From Microbacterium algeriense (GTDB lineage Bacteria; Actinomycetota; Actinomycetes; Actinomycetales; Microbacteriaceae), in NCBI RefSeq assembly GCF_008868005.1, contig NZ_WAAO01000001.1, positions 868,001-932,000 on the forward strand: a DNA stretch of 64,000 nt, read 5' to 3'. The position numbers and the translations under genes were made by a program. The notes beneath the pieces were generated by a model. That model searched no databases. It saw only the letters and a program-made list of their open reading frames with translations, and was not told where the DNA came from. Below, piece after piece: positions 40,643 through 49,014 of the stretch (its first letter is position 1; every line of letters begins with the position of its first letter).

Positions 40643-41857
40643 GTGGAAGCGAGCGACCTCGGACTGGTGCTGATCCCGCTGCTGGCGGTCGCGGCCCCTC
40701 TGCTCGCGCGCGGGGTCCGCCCGGTGGTGCGGGTGCCGATCGTCGTGTTCGAGCTGGTGCTCGGGATCCTCGTCGGGCCGGCGGTGCTCGGCTGGGTCGA
40801 GCCGGGTCCGCTGCTGGAGAAGCTGAGCGACTTCGGACTGGCACTGCTGTTCTTCGTCGCCGGCACCGAGATCGACTTCCGGCAGGTGTCGGGGAAGCCC
40901 CTCGCCCGCGCATCGCTGGGCTGGCTGCTGAGCGTCCTGCTGGGCATCGGGCTCGGCTTCTTCTTCGCGCCAGGCGAGGGGATGGTCGTGATCGGGATCG
41001 CGCTCAGCTCCACCGCGCTGGGCACCCTGATGCCGATCCTGCGCGACGCGCGGGAGCTGGACACGCCCTTCGGCCGGGCGATCAGCACGATCGGGGCGGT
41101 GGGGGAGTTCCTGCCTCTGATCGCGATCTCGATCTTCCTCAGCACGCGGACCACGCCGATCGCCACGGCCGTCCTGCTGACCTTCGTGGTCCTGGCCGGG
41201 CTCGCGATCCTGCTCGCGCACCGCGTGCCGCACGGCCGGCTGCATCGGATCGTCCAGGCGACGCTGCACACCTCCGACCAGTTCGGGGTGCGCTTCGTGA
41301 TCCTCTTGATCGCCGCGCTCGTGGGTCTGAGCGTCATGCTCGACCTCGACATGCTGCTGGGCGCCTTCGTCGCCGGGGCGATCTGGCGCATCATCATGGC
41401 CCGTGCGCCGCAGAAGGACGCGGAGGAGGTCGAAAGCAAGATCGAGGCGATCGCTTTCGGCTTCCTCGTGCCGATCTTCTTCCTGTACACGGGCGTCACC
41501 TTCGACCTGCAGGCGCTCCTGGCGTCGCCGGTGGCGATGGCGCTGGTGCCGGTCTTCCTGATCGCGCTGCTGGTGATCCGCGGCTCCGCGGCGCAGCTGT
41601 CCGCACCCGCCGGGGCGAGCGTCCGTGAGCGGGCGGCGCTGGGGCTGCTCGCTGCGACGGGTCTGCCGATCATCGTGGCCGTCACCGCGATCGGCGTCGA
41701 TCAGGACATGCTCGACACCGGCACGGCGGCTGCCCTGGTGGGGGCCGGGATGCTGTCGGTGCTGCTGTATCCGCTGATCGGCATGACGCTGCGCGGCGAT
41801 CGCGCCGAGGTCGCCGGGCCGCCACGGGCGTCCGCATCGACGCAGGGAGAGCTGTGA
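40643..41857 (+). CDS. CPA2-family cation:proton antiporter
   Basis: 404 residues, about 12-13 helices (Na_H_Exchanger domain). VPIVVFELVLGILVGPAVLGW and GLALLFFVAGTEIDF in the first part, ALSSTALGTLMPIL and a conserved GAVGEFLPLI region, then SVMLDLDMLLGAFVAGAIW. No C-terminal RCK domain, so shorter than KefB. Exchanges K+ or Na+ for protons. GTG start with leaderless-type promoter; the next gene overlaps its stop (GTGA). Confidence 0.9.
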   Translation: MEASDLGLVLIPLLAVAAPLLARGVRPVVRVPIVVFELVLGILVGPAVLGWVEPGPLLEKLSDFGLALLFFVAGTEIDFRQVSGKPLARASLGWLLSVLLGIGLGFFFAPGEGMVVIGIALSSTALGTLMPILRDARELDTPFGRAISTIGAVGEFLPLIAISIFLSTRTTPIATAVLLTFVVLAGLAILLAHRVPHGRLHRIVQATLHTSDQFGVRFVILLIAALVGLSVMLDLDMLLGAFVAGAIWRIIMARAPQKDAEEVESKIEAIAFGFLVPIFFLYTGVTFDLQALLASPVAMALVPVFLIALLVIRGSAAQLSAPAGASVRERAALGLLAATGLPIIVAVTAIGVDQDMLDTGTAAALVGAGMLSVLLYPLIGMTLRGDRAEVAGPPRASASTQGEL

Positions 41858-42324
41858 CGACGGCGTCGGCACTGCTCACCGGCGCCGTCCGGGAACTCGC
41901 CGACGCCCCGAAGGAGGGCCTCGGCGAGCAGCGGGACTCGCGCTGGCGCGGCCGCCGCATCGTCCGTGTCGGCGAGGCCTGGCACCTCGGGGTGCTCCTG
42001 CTCACCCCGACGCACGCCCTGGCCACGGCGGAGGTGCTGCGCGCCGCCGACCCCGGACGCCGCGGCTACACCGCCGAATCCGCGCGGGAGCGCGCCGAGC
42101 GCCGCGCGGAGGCTCTGCGGGGAGGCTTCGACGCCGGCGAGGTGGTGCACGTGGGGTGGAGCGTCATCGATGTGGACGCCGTGGACGCCGGTGGCTCCTC
42201 CGGCCCGCTCGCGGTCGTCGACGGCGTGCCGTCCGTGCGCTGGAGCAGCGCAGGCGGGTTCATGCCCCTGGAGGCCTACCTGCGCGAGCGCGTGTCGCTG
42301 CTGCTCGACTCCGCCGCGGGCTGA
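41854..42324 (+). CDS. Hypothetical protein coupled to the antiporter gene
   Basis: 156 residues, soluble, Arg- and Ala-rich. It contains SRWRGRRIVRVGEAWHLGVLLLTPTHALATAEVLRAADPGRRGY and a later VVHVGWSVIDVDAVDAG, with an N-terminal helical part. GTG start overlapping the antiporter stop implies coupled synthesis. No family recognised; similar genes are sometimes labelled glutaminase without visible active-site motif, which I do not adopt. 3' end overlaps the convergent amidotransferase by 49 bases. Confidence 0.7.
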   Translation: MTTASALLTGAVRELADAPKEGLGEQRDSRWRGRRIVRVGEAWHLGVLLLTPTHALATAEVLRAADPGRRGYTAESARERAERRAEALRGGFDAGEVVHVGWSVIDVDAVDAGGSSGPLAVVDGVPSVRWSSAGGFMPLEAYLRERVSLLLDSAAG

Positions 42325-43043
42325 GCGCCGGCGAAGGTCTCCGCGAACCGGCGGAGCAGCGCGGCGCCCTCGGTCACGGATGCCGCGAGCACCTGCTGCT
42401 GCACCGCGTCGAACTCGTCCGGGTCGAAGTAGCCGGTGGTGCGGTAGAACGTCATCCGGTCGGCGAAGTCCCGAGGCGTGGGCTCGGGGTGGAACTGCGC
42501 GGCGTACAGGTGGGTCCCCACGCGGTAGGCCTGCACGGGGCAGGCGGTGTTCGTCGCGAGCAGCACCGCGCCGGGCGGGACCGCTGCCGCGCTCTCCTTG
42601 TGGGCCGTGAACACCGTCAGCGCCGGGCCGCTGGGGCCGAAGACGGGGTCCGTGGCCGCCGCGGGGGTGGCGTCGATGACGGTGGCGCTCGCGGCCTCGG
42701 GGGTGTCGGTCACGACCTCGCCGCCGAGCATGCGGGTCACGACGCCGATGCTGAAGCAGGTGAAGAACACCGCCACGTCGCCGGCGATCGCCGCGCGGGC
42801 GAGGTCTGCGAGGTCGGCCTCCACGCGGAGCTGCTCGGCGGACTTCACCGCGTCGGACACGTTGAACGGCGAACCGCCGACCACGACACCGCGGTAGCCC
42901 TGCAGGCGTGCGACGTCGAGCGGCTCCTCGAGCAGGTTCAGCCGGTCGACCACGTCCGCGCCGAGCGCTCGCCGGAACGAGGCGTGCTCGGCATCCGCCG
43001 CCCCGATCTCGGGTCGCACGCAGACGTAGAGAAGCGAGGCCAT
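42276..43043 (-). CDS. Class-I glutamine amidotransferase-like protein
   Basis: 255 residues. VVVGGSPFNVSD (substrate loop), FFTCFSIGVVTRML (Cys nucleophile in the elbow, with CFSIG for the usual CxGxQ), and LYAAQFHPEPTPRDF (His, Glu of the triad). It therefore has a full Cys-His-Glu set but no synthetase domain, as in GuaA-like stand-alone proteins and gamma-glutamyl hydrolases. Acceptor unknown. TAGAAT lies six bases before the ATG, an excellent leaderless promoter. Confidence 0.85.
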   Translation of the reverse strand: MASLLYVCVRPEIGAADAEHASFRRALGADVVDRLNLLEEPLDVARLQGYRGVVVGGSPFNVSDAVKSAEQLRVEADLADLARAAIAGDVAVFFTCFSIGVVTRMLGGEVVTDTPEAASATVIDATPAAATDPVFGPSGPALTVFTAHKESAAAVPPGAVLLATNTACPVQAYRVGTHLYAAQFHPEPTPRDFADRMTFYRTTGYFDPDEFDAVQQQVLAASVTEGAALLRRFAETFAGAQPAAESSSSDTRSRR

Positions 43044-43049
43044 CAGGAG

Positions 43050-43055
43050 ATTCTA
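43050..43055 (-). promoter_or_regulatory. -10 box of leaderless promoter (amidotransferase)
   Basis: TAGAAT, minus strand, six bases (CTCCTG) before the ATG at 43043; the closest to consensus in the set. Confidence 0.6.
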
Positions 43056-43083
43056 ACGAGCGCGACCGCCCTCGCCCGCGCGG

Positions 43084-43824
43084 TCACCGGGAGGAGTTCG
43101 CGGTGCGCCCGCGCACGATGCCCACGAACGTCTCCACATCCGGCGTGGTGCGCTCACGTGGCCAGGCGAGGGCGACGGTCGACACGGGGCCGCCGGCGAG
43201 GACGCGGTGGTCGGCATCCTTGCGGTGATGCAGCCGGGCGAGGGACATCGGGACGATCACGATCCCGGTCCCCGAGGCGGCCGTCGCGATCGCGTCCTCG
43301 GTGGCGAGCGGGGCGAAGCGCGCTGCCGTGGTCCCCGGCAGGTCGAGCGGGCCGAGCACGTCGTCCGTCAGCCCGATCAGCACCTCGCCCTCCAGATCCG
43401 CGGCGGTGAGCTCCTCGGCGGTCATCAGATGCGAATCGGCCGCCGCCACGACGACCGGGACCTCGTCGTACAGCGGGATGATGTGGAGGGAGTCGTCGGC
43501 GAGCGGCAGTCGCACGAGCGCCGCATCGACCTCGTCGAGGGCGGAGCGCTGCGTCGCGGGATCGACCGGGACGAGATCGAGCGGCACGTGCGGCATCCGC
43601 TGCTTCCAGGCGTCGATCCATCGGCCCGGCGTCGCGCCCGGAACCGCACCGAGACGGAAGGTGCGCGGTGCCGCCGGCTCGGGCTGCGGGGCGTCGAACA
43701 CGACGGAGCCGGTCTTCTTCTTCGGCTTCTGCGGCGGATACCTCTCGGCGGGAGCGGCCTTGTTCCGGCGCACGGGCGATCCCCTGCCTGAACGCTTCGC
43801 GGGCCGTCTTCCCTGATTCGCCAT
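43084..43824 (-). CDS. LysR-type substrate-binding domain protein without HTH
   Basis: 246 residues. The first 45 are very basic (KRSGRGSPVRRNKAAPAERYPPQKPKKK region), then a periplasmic-binding-like LysR effector domain: FRLGAVPGATPGRWIDAWKQRMP, DAALVRLPLADDSLHIIPLYDEVPVVVAA, ATAASGTGIVIVPMSLARL. The DNA-binding helix-turn-helix of LysR regulators is absent. The basic tail may bind nucleic acid or a membrane. Widespread in this genus to my recollection; role unknown. TAGCCT seven bases before the ATG. Confidence 0.83.
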   Translation of the reverse strand: MANQGRRPAKRSGRGSPVRRNKAAPAERYPPQKPKKKTGSVVFDAPQPEPAAPRTFRLGAVPGATPGRWIDAWKQRMPHVPLDLVPVDPATQRSALDEVDAALVRLPLADDSLHIIPLYDEVPVVVAAADSHLMTAEELTAADLEGEVLIGLTDDVLGPLDLPGTTAARFAPLATEDAIATAASGTGIVIVPMSLARLHHRKDADHRVLAGGPVSTVALAWPRERTTPDVETFVGIVRGRTANSSR

Positions 43825-43831
43825 GCGATCA

Positions 43832-43837
43832 AGGCTA
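43832..43837 (-). promoter_or_regulatory. -10 box of leaderless promoter (LysR-like domain gene)
   Basis: TAGCCT, minus strand, seven bases before the ATG at 43824. Confidence 0.45.
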
Positions 43838-44158
43838 CTCGGCGAGGGGGACGGAAGCCTCGGGGTGCGTGGCGGTCGCGGATTCCGCGAGCTTCCGCTG
43901 CTCCCGGCGCACGAGTCCGGCCGCGCCGCTGACGAGCAGCAGCACGCCGACGCTCAGCAGCACGATCGTCACGACGGTCGCGGGTGTCAGCCCCAGCATC
44001 CCGTCCGCGACGGCCTCACGCCGTTCGGTGTCGGAGAGGACCCAGAGGGCCGTGCCGGCGACGGCGGCGAACAGGAGCCCCCAGATGATGGCGGCCCAGC
44101 GGGTGCGGGGCGGGGTGATCGTCTCGGTGGCGGTCCCGGTGATCGTCGGAGCGCTCAT
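43835..44158 (-). CDS. Two-helix membrane protein of the PspC module
   Basis: 107 residues, helices at about 22-41 and 60-85 with a Thr/Pro-rich N-terminus and a basic juxtamembrane segment RREQRKLAE. ATG overlaps the stop of the PspC gene (ATGA), so they are co-translated. No family name; probably an accessory subunit of the same envelope module. The predicted promoter of the next gene lies inside its last codons. Confidence 0.75.
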   Translation of the reverse strand: MSAPTITGTATETITPPRTRWAAIIWGLLFAAVAGTALWVLSDTERREAVADGMLGLTPATVVTIVLLSVGVLLLVSGAAGLVRREQRKLAESATATHPEASVPLAE

Positions 44159-45720
44159 CGCTGCTCCTCCTTCTCGGTCTCGTAGATGGTGACGGAGATC
44201 GTCCCGCTGCCCTGGTCGATCGTGACGGGCTGCACCGTCGCGGGAGAGCCGCCCTCCGCGGCGATCCGCTTCCGGACGACCGTCCCGTCCCCGGTCTCGG
44301 CGGGCGACCAGATGCCGTGATCGCGGATCTCGCCGGTCTCGGGATCCGTGAGGTTCCAGGTGACGATGGTCGTGCGCACGGTGGCGCGCAGATCGAGCTC
44401 GACGCCCGGCAGCACGGCGATGAAGGTGTTGCCTGAGCCCTTGTCGATGACGATCGGCCGCGGGTCGCCCTCATACGGGTTGAGGGTGAGGTACGCGTCT
44501 CCGAAGGGCTGGCGGACGTGCGCCGGGGTCTCGTTCCCCATCACGACGGAGTTCGCCAGGGTGAGCCCGGGGAAGGCCGCGAACCCTCCGGCCACGAGCC
44601 CTCCGATCAACGTGACCACCGTGACGAAGGCCAGATACCCGCTCCGTCGACGGAACGCCCCGGCGACGATCATCCCCAGCGCGAGGATCAGGGCGGCGGA
44701 GAACAGACCCAGGGCTCCGCCGAGCGTGTCGCCCCCGGTGGCGAGACCGACGGCGGACCCCGTGATGATCGCGAGCCCGAGGAACGTGGCCACGAAGGCG
44801 AATCCTGCGCGCGGGTTCGACGCGCGGCGGATGCGTCGGCGCTCGGCCGCTTCGGCGGCGAAGACGGCGGCTTCGGCCTGACGCTCGCGGCGCAGCTGTT
44901 CCCGCGCGGCACGCTCCGCGTCCTGCTGCTGCCGCCGCCACGCCTGATCCTGCTCCTTCCAGGCGGCGTGCTGGGCGCGCCAGGCTTCGAGTGCCGCAGG
45001 GTCCTGCGACCCGGGCGGCAGCGGTGCGGGCGGGGCAGGGGGAAGGAAGGCGGTCTCGGCCTCGGGCGAGACGGCGGTCTCGTCGAGGAGCGCGGCATCG
45101 GGGAGAGTGGCGTCCGCCCTCTCGACGCCCGAATCGTCGAGAGGGGCGGACGCGGCCGGGGCCGCCTGATCTGCGGAAGCCATCGGCAGATCCGGCGCGG
45201 AAGCACCCGGCGTGCGGCTGGCAGCACGCACGATCAGGAAGAGCAGGGAGGCGACGAGCACGAGTCCGACGATCCAGCCGAGCAGCGCCAGGCTCGACCA
45301 CCCGTCGTAGCCGAGGCCGAAGAGACGTCCGGTGAGCGGAGCGGTCGGGAACAGGCCGATCACGGCCATCGCGAGGATGCCCCACTGCACCGGCTGGTAG
45401 TCGCGCCGCAGCAGGTCGCGGAGGTGGACCCGTCCGTCGAGATCCGGGAGCAGGGCCCAGGCCGCGGCGTAGAGGAAGATGACGGGCAGTCCGAAGAGCG
45501 CGGCGACGACGAGCACGCCGCGCACGATCAGGGGGTCGATGCGCAGACGCGCGGCGATGCCGGCGGCCACGCCGCCCAGCCACCCCTCGGAACGGGCGAC
45601 GCCGAGGCCGGCGACCCAGAGGAGGAAGCGATCCGCACCGCGCGGGATGGGCCGCCCCGTGGTGCCGGGAGCCGCGTCGGCATGATCGGCGGGAGGCGGG
45701 GGCGCAGTGGGAATCGTCAT
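44155..45720 (-). CDS. PspC-domain membrane protein
   Basis: 521 residues. PspC domain at about 30-95 (RFLLWVAGLGVARSEGWLGGVAAGIAARLRIDPLIVRGVLVVAALFG, split over 32-78), a second pair of helices (113-165), a long Pro/Ala linker with a coiled segment (ERAAREQLRRERQAEAAVFAAEAAERRR, about 268-295), three more helices and a C-terminal beta-rich domain, probably outside (LDLRATVRTTIVTWNLTD). Divergent from a PspC-kinase gene, forming an envelope-stress system like LiaF/VraT types. ATG at 45720. Confidence 0.88.
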   Translation of the reverse strand: MTIPTAPPPPADHADAAPGTTGRPIPRGADRFLLWVAGLGVARSEGWLGGVAAGIAARLRIDPLIVRGVLVVAALFGLPVIFLYAAAWALLPDLDGRVHLRDLLRRDYQPVQWGILAMAVIGLFPTAPLTGRLFGLGYDGWSSLALLGWIVGLVLVASLLFLIVRAASRTPGASAPDLPMASADQAAPAASAPLDDSGVERADATLPDAALLDETAVSPEAETAFLPPAPPAPLPPGSQDPAALEAWRAQHAAWKEQDQAWRRQQQDAERAAREQLRRERQAEAAVFAAEAAERRRIRRASNPRAGFAFVATFLGLAIITGSAVGLATGGDTLGGALGLFSAALILALGMIVAGAFRRRSGYLAFVTVVTLIGGLVAGGFAAFPGLTLANSVVMGNETPAHVRQPFGDAYLTLNPYEGDPRPIVIDKGSGNTFIAVLPGVELDLRATVRTTIVTWNLTDPETGEIRDHGIWSPAETGDGTVVRKRIAAEGGSPATVQPVTIDQGSGTISVTIYETEKEEQR

Positions 45721-45834
45721 GCTTCGATCCTGGCCGTCGCCCTCGGTGCGCGGCCATGGGGGAAACCCCTGAGCGCCCCCTGATTCCGGGCAGGGGAGCA
45801 CCCGGAGCGGACGTGCGGATGATTGGATGGCGAC

Positions 45835-47082
45835 ATGTCCTCTTCGGTGCACGCTCCGGCGCGACCTCCGCGCGTGGCAGCGCCCCCGCGCCCGCCGCTG
45901 ACCCGCGATCGGGCGTGCCTGGTCGCCGGGGTCGCTGCGGGGCTCGCCCGTCACCTCGGCGCTCCGGTGTGGATGGTGCGGGCGCTGTTCCTCGCTCTGA
46001 CGCTGTGCGGGGGAGCCGGCGTGCTCCTGTACGCGTGGTGCTGGGCCTTCACGCCCTGGACGGACGGGGAGTCGGCTCCGACACGAAGGATGCCGGTCGC
46101 GTGGCTGCTTCTGGTGCCCGCCGCGCTCGGGACGCTGGTCGTGCTGGTCTGGCGCGGCGGCAGCGACTGGCTGAGCGGCACGATCCCCGCAGGACCCGCC
46201 GCCGTGGTCGTGGGCGGCACGGTCGCCTTCGCGACAGGCGCCGGTCTCTGGGCGACGCTCATCGATCGCACCGACACCGCACGCGGTCCGCGGCACACCC
46301 TCACGGTCCGCATCCTCGCGGTCGGGCTGCTCGCCCTGCTGTTCGCGGTGCTGCTGTCGTGGCCCGTCGCCCGTTCCGGTGTGGCGCTCGTGCTGGTTCC
46401 GCTGGTCGGACTCGCTGCCGTCCTGGCGTCGACGCTGATCCCGCGCTGGCGCGAACTGTCCGGAGAGAGGATCCGCCGCATCCGCGAGGAGCAGCGCAGC
46501 CAGATGGCCGCCCACCTGCACGACTCGGTGCTGCAGACCCTGGCGCTGATCCAGAACAGGGCCGGCGCCTCCAGCGAGGCCGCGCGACTGGCCAGGGCGC
46601 AGGAGCGCGAGCTGCGCGCGTGGCTCTACGACGGCGATGCTCCCGCCGACAGCGACCTGCCGACGGATCTGCGCGACTACGCCGGGGCGCTGGAGCTCGA
46701 CTATCCGGTGCGGATCGACGTGGTCTCGGCCGGACTCTCCGCCGAGCGCGCCAGCGGCGAGCTCGCGGCGGCGGCGCGCGAGGCGATCCTGAACGCGGCA
46801 CGGCACGCGGGTGGCGAGATCTCCGTCTACATCGAGGGCAGCGCCGCCGGGGTGGACGTGTTCATCCGCGACCGAGGAGCCGGGTTCGAGCTCGACGACG
46901 TGCCGAGCGACCGTCTCGGGGTGCGGGAGTCGATCATCGGACGCATGCGGCGCGCCGGCGGGACCGGCTCCGTCCGCAGCGACGAGCACGGCACCGAGGT
47001 GCATCTGAGCATCACGGCGGGAACGCCGCACGACAGGCCTGCACCGCGGCCGGCCAGTGTGCGGGAGGAGAGTCGTGGCTGA
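45835..47082 (+). CDS. PspC-fused sensor histidine kinase
   Basis: 415 residues. PspC domain at 22-76 (RDRACLVAGVAAGLARHLGAPVWMVRALFLALTLCGG region), two more helix pairs (88-106, 118-142, 158-200), H-box MAAHLHDSVLQTLALI (His229), N-box REAILNAARHAG (Asn320) and G1 box DRGAG (346-350). It lacks a separate extracellular sensor, so PspC probably senses. Start ATG at 45835; a TTG four codons upstream is also possible. Partner response regulator gene overlaps its 3' end. Confidence 0.9.
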   Translation: MSSSVHAPARPPRVAAPPRPPLTRDRACLVAGVAAGLARHLGAPVWMVRALFLALTLCGGAGVLLYAWCWAFTPWTDGESAPTRRMPVAWLLLVPAALGTLVVLVWRGGSDWLSGTIPAGPAAVVVGGTVAFATGAGLWATLIDRTDTARGPRHTLTVRILAVGLLALLFAVLLSWPVARSGVALVLVPLVGLAAVLASTLIPRWRELSGERIRRIREEQRSQMAAHLHDSVLQTLALIQNRAGASSEAARLARAQERELRAWLYDGDAPADSDLPTDLRDYAGALELDYPVRIDVVSAGLSAERASGELAAAAREAILNAARHAGGEISVYIEGSAAGVDVFIRDRGAGFELDDVPSDRLGVRESIIGRMRRAGGTGSVRSDEHGTEVHLSITAGTPHDRPAPRPASVREESRG

Positions 47083-47734
47083 CAGCATCCGGGTCGTGAT
47101 CGTCGACGACCACTCCATCTTCCGCTCGGGGCTGCGCGCCGACCTCGATGCGAGCGTCGACGTGGTGGGCGAGGCGGCGGACGTGCCGTCGGCGATCGCC
47201 GTGATCGGCGAGACGCAGCCCGACGTCGTGCTGCTCGACGTGCACCTGCCCGGCGGCAGCGGCGACGACGCCGCGGGCGGGGAGAGCGTGATCCGCGGCT
47301 GTCAGCCCTCGGCGACGCGGTTCCTCGCGCTGAGCGTGTCGGACGCCGCGGCGGATGTCGTCCGGGTCATCCGCGCCGGCGCGCGGGGCTACATCACGAA
47401 GGGCTCGTCGGGCGCCGAGGTGAGCAGAGCCGTGCACGCCGTCGCCGACGGAGACGCCGTCTTCTCGCCGCGGCTCGCCGGTTTCGTGCTCGACGCGTTC
47501 GGAGCCGTCGCGGGCGAGACCGCGACCGCCACCGACGAGCTCGATCGTCTGTCCGCGCGCGAGCAGGAGGTCATGCGCCTCATCGCGCGCGGTTACGCGT
47601 ACAAGGAGGTCGCTGCGGAGCTGTTCATCTCGATCAAGACGGTCGAGACGCACGTGTCGTCCGTCCTGCGCAAGCTGCAGCTGTCCTCACGCCATGAGCT
47701 CACGGCGTGGGCCTCGGAACGGCGACTGCTCTAG
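47075..47734 (+). CDS. LuxR/NarL-type response regulator of the PspC module
   Basis: 219 residues. Receiver with DD at 11-12, phospho-Asp55 (VVLLDVHLPG), Lys in GYITKGSSG; LuxR HTH from about 160 (LSAREQEVMRLIARGYAYKEVAAELFI, KTVETHVSSVLRKL). The loop after Asp55 is longer than usual (GGSGDDAAGGESVIRG). GTG at 47075 overlaps the kinase gene by eight bases and has GGAGGAG upstream. Probably activates both PspC operons. Confidence 0.93.
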   Translation: MADSIRVVIVDDHSIFRSGLRADLDASVDVVGEAADVPSAIAVIGETQPDVVLLDVHLPGGSGDDAAGGESVIRGCQPSATRFLALSVSDAAADVVRVIRAGARGYITKGSSGAEVSRAVHAVADGDAVFSPRLAGFVLDAFGAVAGETATATDELDRLSAREQEVMRLIARGYAYKEVAAELFISIKTVETHVSSVLRKLQLSSRHELTAWASERRLL

Positions 47735-47752
47735 CCCTTCGAGGGGCGGACG

Positions 47753-48160
47753 TCAGGCCGCGAGCCAGAGGCCCTTTTGGTTGGTCGCGACCGTGAGTCC
47801 GGCGGCGACGGTCTCGTCGTCGCCGATCCGTGCGCCGCGGACGATGCGCGCTCCCGCGCCGATGTCGGTGCGGACTCCGACGTAGGCGTGGTCTCCGACG
47901 GCGGCACCCTGGCCGATGTGTGCGTGGGCGTCGACGAACGCGCCCTCGCCGACCACGGCGTCCTCGTCGATCCACGCGCCGCGTGCGATGGTCGCACCGG
48001 CGCCGACGCGCGCGCCCGGTTCGATATAGGCACCCGCCTCGATGTGCGCCTTCGGGTGCACCTTCGCGCCATGCGCGACGAGACCCCGGCCGTTCGCGTG
48101 CTTGCGGTACCGCAGCGTCGCGCCCTGGTCGTTCTCGATGTCGACGTAGTTCTTGCCCAC
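47753..48160 (-). CDS. Left-handed beta-helix (hexapeptide-repeat) protein
   Basis: 135 residues, almost wholly imperfect hexapeptide repeats ([V/I/A]-G-x-[G/D/H]-[A]-x): AHGAKVHPKAHIEAGAYIEPGARVGAGATIARGAWIDEDAVVGEGAFVDAHAHIGQGA (about 40-97). Such folds form trimers in acyltransferases and gamma-carbonic anhydrases; no catalytic His set is obvious. The GTG at 48160 has GGGAGGAAT before it, better than the longer frame. Monocistronic; function unknown. Confidence 0.8.
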   Translation of the reverse strand: MGKNYVDIENDQGATLRYRKHANGRGLVAHGAKVHPKAHIEAGAYIEPGARVGAGATIARGAWIDEDAVVGEGAFVDAHAHIGQGAAVGDHAYVGVRTDIGAGARIVRGARIGDDETVAAGLTVATNQKGLWLAA

Positions 48161-48240
48161 GATTCCTCCCGTGTTCCGGAGTTCTCCGGATATATCAACA
48201 ACCACGGGAGGGGGAGATTCATTCCCTCGGATGAATGCGG

Positions 48241-49014
48241 TCAGCGCTGGCAGACCGGACACCAGAACGTGATGCGCTCGCGCGTCGGATCGGCGCCCTG
48301 CTCTCCGCGGCGGATGAGCGTGCCGCAGCGGCGGCAGGGGCGCCCGGCGCGACCGTACACCCAGGTGCCCTGACCAGGGCGGTCGACGCCGGTGAAGGTG
48401 CGGTGACGGCGGTCGCGGTTGGCGCGGATCGTGCGGACGCCGAGATCGAGCAGGGCGGCCACGTCGACCTGTGGCGCCGGCGTGGTGGGCAGGATCCCGC
48501 GGAGGAACAAGAGCTCAGCCGCGTACTCGTTGCCGAAGCCGGCCACGTTGCGCTGGTCCAGGAGGGCGACGTGGATGCTGCGGGTGTCGGCGCTGACGCG
48601 TCGCGCCGCCTCCGCGGGATCCCAGTCCGCCGCGAGCGGGTCAGGGCCGAGGTATCCGACGAGCTGGTCCTCCTCCCGGGTGGGGACGACCTCGACCTCG
48701 GCGATGTCGACGCCGACCGCCTCCCGGTCGGCCGTGCCGATGATGGCACGGACCTTGAACGCGGGGTGCTTCCATCTCTCACCTGCGCGGTAGACGAACC
48801 ACGCCCCGTCCATGCGCAGATGCGAATGAACGGTGCTCTCGCCGATCCGCATCAGCAGGTGCTTGCCGCGCGGGATGACTCCGTGCACGGTCTGCCCGGT
48901 CAGATCGAGTGTCGCGAAGCGGGGCACCCGCAGGTCGAAGCGGGTGACCTCGGCGCCCGTCAGAGCCTCGTCGAGCCGCCGTGCGGTGCGGAAGACGGTA
49001 TCGCCCTCAGGCAC
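48241..49014 (-). CDS. nei: DNA glycosylase/AP lyase, Nei2 (endonuclease VIII-like)
   Basis: 257 residues. N-terminal MPEGDTVFRTARRL (catalytic Pro2, Glu3), MDGAWFVYR, helix-two-turn-helix RNVAGFGNEYAAELLFLRG and a C-terminal zinc finger CRRCGTLIRRG...CPVCQR. Excises oxidised pyrimidines during base-excision repair and nicks the abasic site. The ATG overlaps the end of the EI24 gene by eight bases. Confidence 0.95.
   Translation of the reverse strand: MPEGDTVFRTARRLDEALTGAEVTRFDLRVPRFATLDLTGQTVHGVIPRGKHLLMRIGESTVHSHLRMDGAWFVYRAGERWKHPAFKVRAIIGTADREAVGVDIAEVEVVPTREEDQLVGYLGPDPLAADWDPAEAARRVSADTRSIHVALLDQRNVAGFGNEYAAELLFLRGILPTTPAPQVDVAALLDLGVRTIRANRDRRHRTFTGVDRPGQGTWVYGRAGRPCRRCGTLIRRGEQGADPTRERITFWCPVCQR

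Noticed and set aside
41854-42324. Glutaminase label for the protein after the antiporter
   Set aside because: No Ser-Lys or Cys-type glutaminase motif is visible; kept as hypothetical.
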